From the NCBI GenBank assembly GCA_021298555.1, contig JAJTGE010000001.1, positions 63,445-127,444 on the forward strand: a DNA stretch of 64,000 nt, written 5' to 3'. Position numbers and translations under genes: made by a program. The DNA is from Oxalobacteraceae bacterium. Lineage in GTDB: Bacteria > Pseudomonadota > Gammaproteobacteria > Burkholderiales > Burkholderiaceae_D. Positions 59,389-64,000 of this stretch are shown piece after piece (position 1 is the stretch's first letter; each line of letters starts with the position of its first letter). The notes under the pieces were generated by a model. That model was not told where the DNA came from. It did no database searches and saw only the letters and a list, made by a program, of their open reading frames with translations.

Positions 59389-61290
59389 TCAGCCCTTAAG
59401 TGCAAAGCGTATTTGATCGAGCGATGACGGATCTTCTATGGTGGTGATATCGCCTGGATCACGTCCTTCGCAAATCGCCTGTATCAAACGCCGCAACAAC
59501 TTACCTGAGCGTGTTTTGGGTAGCAAATTTACGCAGTGCACACGTGCAGGTCGCGCTACTGCCCCTAACTGTTTATCTACCAAGCCCCAGACTTCAGCTT
59601 CCAGTGCCATGCGTGCCTTGGGATCAGTGGCCGTATCAGCATGTTTGGGTACCACGAAGGCAACAGCAACCTGCCCTTTTAACGAGTCTTCTACACCCAC
59701 GACTGCCACCTCCGATACATTCGGATGGCTAGAGATACTCTCTTCGATCTCACGCGTACCCAAACGATGACCGGCAACGTTAATCACATCATCCGTTCTG
59801 CCTAAGATGAAGTAGTAACCATCATCATCACGTATGCCCCAATCAAACGTGGAGTACACCTGCTCGTTACTAAAATTAGACCAATAGGTGTTTACGAAAC
59901 GTTGATCGTCACCATAGACAGTCTGCATGCAACCCGGCGGTAACGGGCCTTCAATAACCAGCACGCCTTTTTCATTGTTACCGCAAAGCTCACCGCTAGA
60001 TTCGTTCAACAATTTCATTCTATAGCCTGGCATGGGCACGCCCGGGCTGCCCAAGCGTGTGGGCTTGTCTTCTACACCTTTGGCAATCGAGAGCACAGGC
60101 CAGCCGGTTTCGGTTTGCCAGTAATTATCAATAATAGGTACACCTAATTCACCTGCGATCCAATCCGACGTCGGCTCATCCAAAGGCTCACCCGCCAGGT
60201 ACAAGGCTTTGAGTGACGAGAGATCATGCTTGCGCATGAGTTCAGACGGATGTTTTTTTAGTACACGCACCGCAGTAGGTGCTGAAAACATGCGGGCCAC
60301 TTTGTGCTTTTCAACGAGCTGCCACCAGATACTGGCGTCGGGTCGAACCGGTACACCTTCGTACAGTATGGTGGCCATACCAGCGATTAGTGGTCCATAA
60401 ACAATATATGAATGACCTACCACCCAACCGATATCAGAGGTACAGAAATACGTCTCACCTGGCTTGCCACAAAAAATATGATCCATCGACGTAGCCAGCG
60501 CAACAGAATACCCACCCACATCACGTTGTACCCCTTTAGGTTTACCTGTCGTTCCTGAGGTGTACAAAATATAGGAGATGTGTTCGGAATTAAGCCAAGT
60601 CACCGGTATCTTTGCATCGATGAATTGACTACGCTGTTCTGCGTAATCAATATCACGACCAGCAACCAGTTCCATAGGTGAGAGATGGCGATCCACCAAC
60701 AACACATGCGCTGGCTTGTGTGATGCCAGACGTATCGCTTCATCTAATAAAGGCTTGTACGGAACAACTTTGCCAACGCGCGAACCTGCATCAGCTGACA
60801 CGATCAAGCATGGCTTGGCGTCATCAATACGGGTCGCCAAACTGTGTGCTGCAAACCCACCAAACACAACAGAATGGATAGCTCCCATACGTGCACAAGC
60901 GAGCATGGCAAATACCGCTTCGGCAATCATGGGCATGTAAATCAATACCATGTCACCCTTACCTACTCCCAGCGATTGCATGATGGCAGCTGTGCGTTCG
61001 ACTTCGCGTTGGAGCTCGCGATAAGTCCAGGTTTTTTCTGCGGGGGATGCGTCCGGAGTCTCAGTTGTAATGGCGATCAATGCGGCTTGATCACCTTGTG
61101 TATCAACCCAGCGGTCTATCGCATTGTGGCAAAGATTGGTTTGCCCACCCACGAACCAGTGTGCAAACGGTGGCTTGGAATAATCCAGCACGCGAGAAAA
61201 CGGTGTATGCCATTCAATGCGTTTCGCTTGTTCACCCCAAAATGTTTCGGGATCATTGATGGATTGCTTATACAACTCGTTGTAGTTCAT
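59389..61290 (-). CDS. prpE: Propionyl-CoA synthetase PrpE
   Basis: PrpE activates propionate to propionyl-CoA through an acyl-adenylate. The 633-residue protein has the acyl-CoA synthetase core ILYTSGTTGKPKGVQRDVGG, WQTETGWPVLS, and GRTDDVINVAGHRLGT, with the acetylatable Lys in RSGKLLRR. The N-terminal MNYNELYKQSINDPETFW and GGQTNLCHNAIDRWV are typical of PrpE rather than Acs. It follows prpF by 33 bp in a - strand operon for the methylcitrate cycle. Confidence 0.95.
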   Translation of the reverse strand: MNYNELYKQSINDPETFWGEQAKRIEWHTPFSRVLDYSKPPFAHWFVGGQTNLCHNAIDRWVDTQGDQAALIAITTETPDASPAEKTWTYRELQREVERTAAIMQSLGVGKGDMVLIYMPMIAEAVFAMLACARMGAIHSVVFGGFAAHSLATRIDDAKPCLIVSADAGSRVGKVVPYKPLLDEAIRLASHKPAHVLLVDRHLSPMELVAGRDIDYAEQRSQFIDAKIPVTWLNSEHISYILYTSGTTGKPKGVQRDVGGYSVALATSMDHIFCGKPGETYFCTSDIGWVVGHSYIVYGPLIAGMATILYEGVPVRPDASIWWQLVEKHKVARMFSAPTAVRVLKKHPSELMRKHDLSSLKALYLAGEPLDEPTSDWIAGELGVPIIDNYWQTETGWPVLSIAKGVEDKPTRLGSPGVPMPGYRMKLLNESSGELCGNNEKGVLVIEGPLPPGCMQTVYGDDQRFVNTYWSNFSNEQVYSTFDWGIRDDDGYYFILGRTDDVINVAGHRLGTREIEESISSHPNVSEVAVVGVEDSLKGQVAVAFVVPKHADTATDPKARMALEAEVWGLVDKQLGAVARPARVHCVNLLPKTRSGKLLRRLIQAICEGRDPGDITTIEDPSSLDQIRFALKG

Positions 61291-61323
61291 ACCGTTCCCC
61301 TGCTTTTTTTTTGTATACCTATA

Positions 61324-62514
61324 TCAAAAGCTATCGCCTGGCACTCTGACCCATCCCTCCATGAGCACACGAGCACTGCGACTCATGATGGCTTTGGTAA
61401 CACTCCATTCGCCGTTTGTATTGACTGCTTCAGCTCCCACACGCAGTGTTCCTGATGGATGTCCAAAACGAACAGCGCTTAACGCTCCACCACCAGCTGC
61501 GGTATTCACTAGTGTGCCTGGAATAGCAGCTGCTGTGCCTATTGCAACTGCAGCTGTACCCATCATCGCATGATGCAGCTTGCCCATCGACAGAGCGCGT
61601 ACTAACAGATCAACCTCATCAGCCTTCACATGCTTACCGCTCGATGACGTGTAATCGGTTGGCTTGGCAACAAAGGCCACCTTGGGGGTGTGCTGACGCG
61701 TAGCGGCTTCCTCAATTTCGTTTATCAAGCCCATACGCAGCGAGCCATGCGCGCGTATCGCCTCAAACATCGCCAACGCTTTAGGGTCACTATTGATAGC
61801 CTCTTGTAATTCTGTGCCGGTATAACCAATTTCCTGAGCGTTGATAAAGATAGTCGGTATACCTGCATTGATCATCGTTGCGTTCAAAGTGCCAACGCCG
61901 GGTACCTCGAGCTGATCTACAACGCGCCCGGTAGGAAACATCGCTCCGCCAGCGCCATCTTCATCGGCTGCCGGATCCATAAATTCCAGTTGCACTTCTG
62001 CCGCCGGAAAGGTCACACCGTCCAGTTCAAAGTCACCGGTCTCTTGTACTACCCCATTAACCATAGGTACATGGGCGATGATAGTTTTACCGATGTTAGC
62101 CTGCCAGATACGAATTGTGGCCATACCATCGTTAGGTAAACGACTCGCATCAACTAAACCATTACTGATTGCAAAGGGGCCTACTGCAGCTGACAGATTG
62201 CCGCAATTACCGCTCCAATCAACGAAGGCTTTATCGATCGACACTTGACCAAACAAATAATCAACATCGTGATTTGCTTGCGTACTTTTAGCGAGAATGA
62301 CTGATTTACTGGTGCTTGATGTCGCGCCACCCATGCCATCAATCTGCTTACCGTAAGGATCGGGGCTACCGATAACGCGCAATAAAAACTTGTCACGAGC
62401 TGCCCCTGGTTTTTGAGCGCTCTCTGGCAAATCTTGCAGACGGAAAAAAATACCTTTGCTGGTACCGCCGCGCATATAGGTAGCAGCGACTTTAATTTGA
62501 GGAGCATGTGCCAT
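61324..62514 (-). CDS. prpF: 2-methylaconitate cis-trans isomerase PrpF
   Basis: PrpF isomerises the 2-methylaconitate made by AcnD so that it can be hydrated to 2-methylisocitrate. The 396-residue protein of the diaminopimelate-epimerase fold has the signature ATYMRGGTSKGIFF and GNCGNLSAAVGPFAI, and GMGGATSSTSKSVIL. I chose the ATG at 62514 (MAHAPQIKVA), two bases after the acnD stop; an in-frame GTG at 62520 overlaps that stop. Confidence 0.95.
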   Translation of the reverse strand: MAHAPQIKVAATYMRGGTSKGIFFRLQDLPESAQKPGAARDKFLLRVIGSPDPYGKQIDGMGGATSSTSKSVILAKSTQANHDVDYLFGQVSIDKAFVDWSGNCGNLSAAVGPFAISNGLVDASRLPNDGMATIRIWQANIGKTIIAHVPMVNGVVQETGDFELDGVTFPAAEVQLEFMDPAADEDGAGGAMFPTGRVVDQLEVPGVGTLNATMINAGIPTIFINAQEIGYTGTELQEAINSDPKALAMFEAIRAHGSLRMGLINEIEEAATRQHTPKVAFVAKPTDYTSSSGKHVKADEVDLLVRALSMGKLHHAMMGTAAVAIGTAAAIPGTLVNTAAGGGALSAVRFGHPSGTLRVGAEAVNTNGEWSVTKAIMSRSARVLMEGWVRVPGDSF

Positions 62515-62516
62515 GG

Positions 62517-64000
62517 TCACGCTGCCTTAGTCGATGCTAAAAAATCTTGCGCAAATCGTTGCAACACACCACCTGCTTCGTAAATGGATGCTTCTTCTGC
62601 GGTATCGAGCCGGCAGTTCACCGGCACTTCTATACGCTCGCCATTTTTTCTGTGAATGATGAGTGTGAGCTCAATGCGTGGTTTGCGTTCACCCACTACA
62701 TCAAAGGTTTCAGTGCCATCGATACCCAGTTTTTTTCTATCGGTACCTGCTTTGAATTCCAGCGGTAAAACACCCATACCTATTAAATTAGTACGGTGTA
62801 TGCGCTCAAAGCCTTCGGCAACTATCGCCTCTACTCCTGCTAGCCGCACGCCTTTGGCAGCCCAGTCGCGTGATGAACCTTGACCGTAGTCTGCACCCGC
62901 AATAATAATCAGTGGCTGTTTACGTTCCATGTAGGTTTCTATTGCTTCCCACATGCGCGTCACTTTGCCTTCCGGCTCTATGCGCGTTAATGATCCTTTT
63001 TTAATTTTTCCATCGACAACCGCCATTTCATTCATCAACGTTGGATTAGCGAAGGTTGCACGCTGAGTCGTTAGATGATCTCCACGGTGCGTTGCATAGG
63101 AATTGAAATCTTCCTCTGGTAATCCCATTTTGGCCAGATACTCACCTGCTGCGCTGTCGAGCAAAATCGCATTCGATGGAGATAAATGATCGGTGGTGAT
63201 GTTGTCACCTAAAACAGCCAGTGCACGCATACTCGTTAAGCTGCGCTCACCTGCCAAGGCACCCTCCCAATACGGTGGACGACGTATATAGGTTGACTGA
63301 CCACGCCACTCATACAAAGGGCTAACTTTGGTGCCGCTATCGGATTGAATCGCAAACATAGGTTCGTAAACCTTGCGAAACTGTTCTGGCTTGACGCTGG
63401 ATTTAACAATGGCATCAATCTCTTCATCGGTAGGCCAGATATCTTTTAAGCGAATTTCTTTACCATCAACTACCGTCAAAATATCTTTTTCAATATCAAA
63501 GCGTATGGTGCCTGCAATCGCATAAGCAACGACTAAGGGTGGTGACGCAAGAAAAGCTTGTTTGGCATAAGGGTGTATACGTCCGTCAAAATTTCGGTTG
63601 CCTGATAAAACCGCTGTGGCATACAAATCACGAGCTATGATTTCTTTTTGAATCACCGGATCCAACGCCCCCGACATGCCATTACATGAAGTGCAGGCAT
63701 AGCCCACCACGCCAAAGCCCAACTTTTCTAAGTCGTCCATCAAACCGGCTTCTTCAAGATACATAGTCACAGCTTTGGAGCCTGGCGCAAGTGATGATTT
63801 CACCCACGGCTTACGCGCCAAACCCAGCTGGTTGGCATTACGTGCCAAGAGAGCAGCAGCAATCACATTACGCGGATTTGATGTATTGGTGCAGCTGGTA
63901 ATTGCTGCAATGATGACAGCACCATCTGGCATTTGGCCCGGCACCTCTTCCCATTGTCCTGCAATCCCTTTGGCGGCTAATTCAGACGTGGCTACACGCG
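62517..64000 (-). CDS. acnD: Fe/S-dependent 2-methylisocitrate dehydratase AcnD, C-terminal part (5' end outside window)
   Basis: AcnD is the aconitase-like enzyme that dehydrates 2-methylcitrate in the AcnD/PrpF form of the methylcitrate cycle. The frame is open to the right edge, so the N-terminal part is missing. Visible aconitase features are AITSCTNTSNPRNVIAAALL and YACTSCNGMSG with the cluster Cys, the swivel-domain ADYGQGSSRDWAAKGVRL, and GVLPLEFKAG. The neighbour prpF makes AcnD more likely than AcnA. prpC and prpB are probably beyond the edge. Confidence 0.94.
   Translation of the reverse strand, partial: RVATSELAAKGIAGQWEEVPGQMPDGAVIIAAITSCTNTSNPRNVIAAALLARNANQLGLARKPWVKSSLAPGSKAVTMYLEEAGLMDDLEKLGFGVVGYACTSCNGMSGALDPVIQKEIIARDLYATAVLSGNRNFDGRIHPYAKQAFLASPPLVVAYAIAGTIRFDIEKDILTVVDGKEIRLKDIWPTDEEIDAIVKSSVKPEQFRKVYEPMFAIQSDSGTKVSPLYEWRGQSTYIRRPPYWEGALAGERSLTSMRALAVLGDNITTDHLSPSNAILLDSAAGEYLAKMGLPEEDFNSYATHRGDHLTTQRATFANPTLMNEMAVVDGKIKKGSLTRIEPEGKVTRMWEAIETYMERKQPLIIIAGADYGQGSSRDWAAKGVRLAGVEAIVAEGFERIHRTNLIGMGVLPLEFKAGTDRKKLGIDGTETFDVVGERKPRIELTLIIHRKNGERIEVPVNCRLDTAEEASIYEAGGVLQRFAQDFLASTKAA

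Overview
The window reads as chromosome of a motile Gram-negative proteobacterium, most likely a betaproteobacterium. The signs are FlhDC master regulators, a polar-type FlhF/FlhG set, a CysB-linked cysI/DUF934/cysH/cysD/cysN cluster, lptFG next to pepA, and the AcnD/PrpF form of the methylcitrate pathway. This placement is inference from gene content. I see no rRNA, tRNA, insertion sequence, phage gene or CRISPR array.

Bases 1-20024 are a flagellar block. On the + strand: flhA (5' end outside), flhF, flhG, fliA, an unrecognised membrane protein, fliS, fliK, fliLMNOPQR, flhB, then three unrecognised genes (a membrane SPOR protein, an Asp-rich protein made of about 21 twelve-residue repeats, and a membrane coiled-coil protein). 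Facing them on the - strand are a sigma-54 activator, motA and motB. Two genes are broken as read: fliK by a perfect 46-bp tandem duplication that shifts the frame, and motB by an in-frame TAG where about 25-30 codons of the OmpA-like domain are missing. fliS has a near-consensus sigma-28 promoter and fliK a sigma-54-like one.

Bases 20025-30465 carry an alkane-monooxygenase-like membrane protein, a methyltransferase, a CoA-binding protein and metY, then a - strand cluster of four exported or membrane proteins led by a periplasmic acetamidase/formamidase. A + strand set follows: a BigR-type persulfide-sensing repressor, two YeeE/YedE sulfur transporters, a DUF2892 protein and a TehB-like methyltransferase.

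Bases 30462-40520 (- strand) hold bioBDF translationally joined to an acyl-CoA set (two enoyl-CoA hydratases, a gamma-carbonic-anhydrase-like protein, a quinone oxidoreductase), an orphan histidine kinase and a GtrB/GtrA/YdjC lipid-linked sugar cassette.

Bases 40521-44714 are regulatory: a winged-helix protein starting with TTG, a 26-residue membrane protein too short for normal gene callers, a cytosolic NarX-type kinase with a NarL-type regulator, flgM, and flhDC.

Bases 44863-53182 encode sulfate assimilation and siroheme synthesis: cysB, a TauE-type permease, cysI, DUF934, cysH (APS-reductase type), cysD, cysN, cobA, and the opposing cbiX. lptG and lptF follow, then divergent pepA and xthA. 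An AbiE-type toxin-antitoxin pair with a 13-bp inverted repeat over its promoter sits between xthA and the prpE-prpF-acnD propionate operon, whose first visible gene runs off the right edge.
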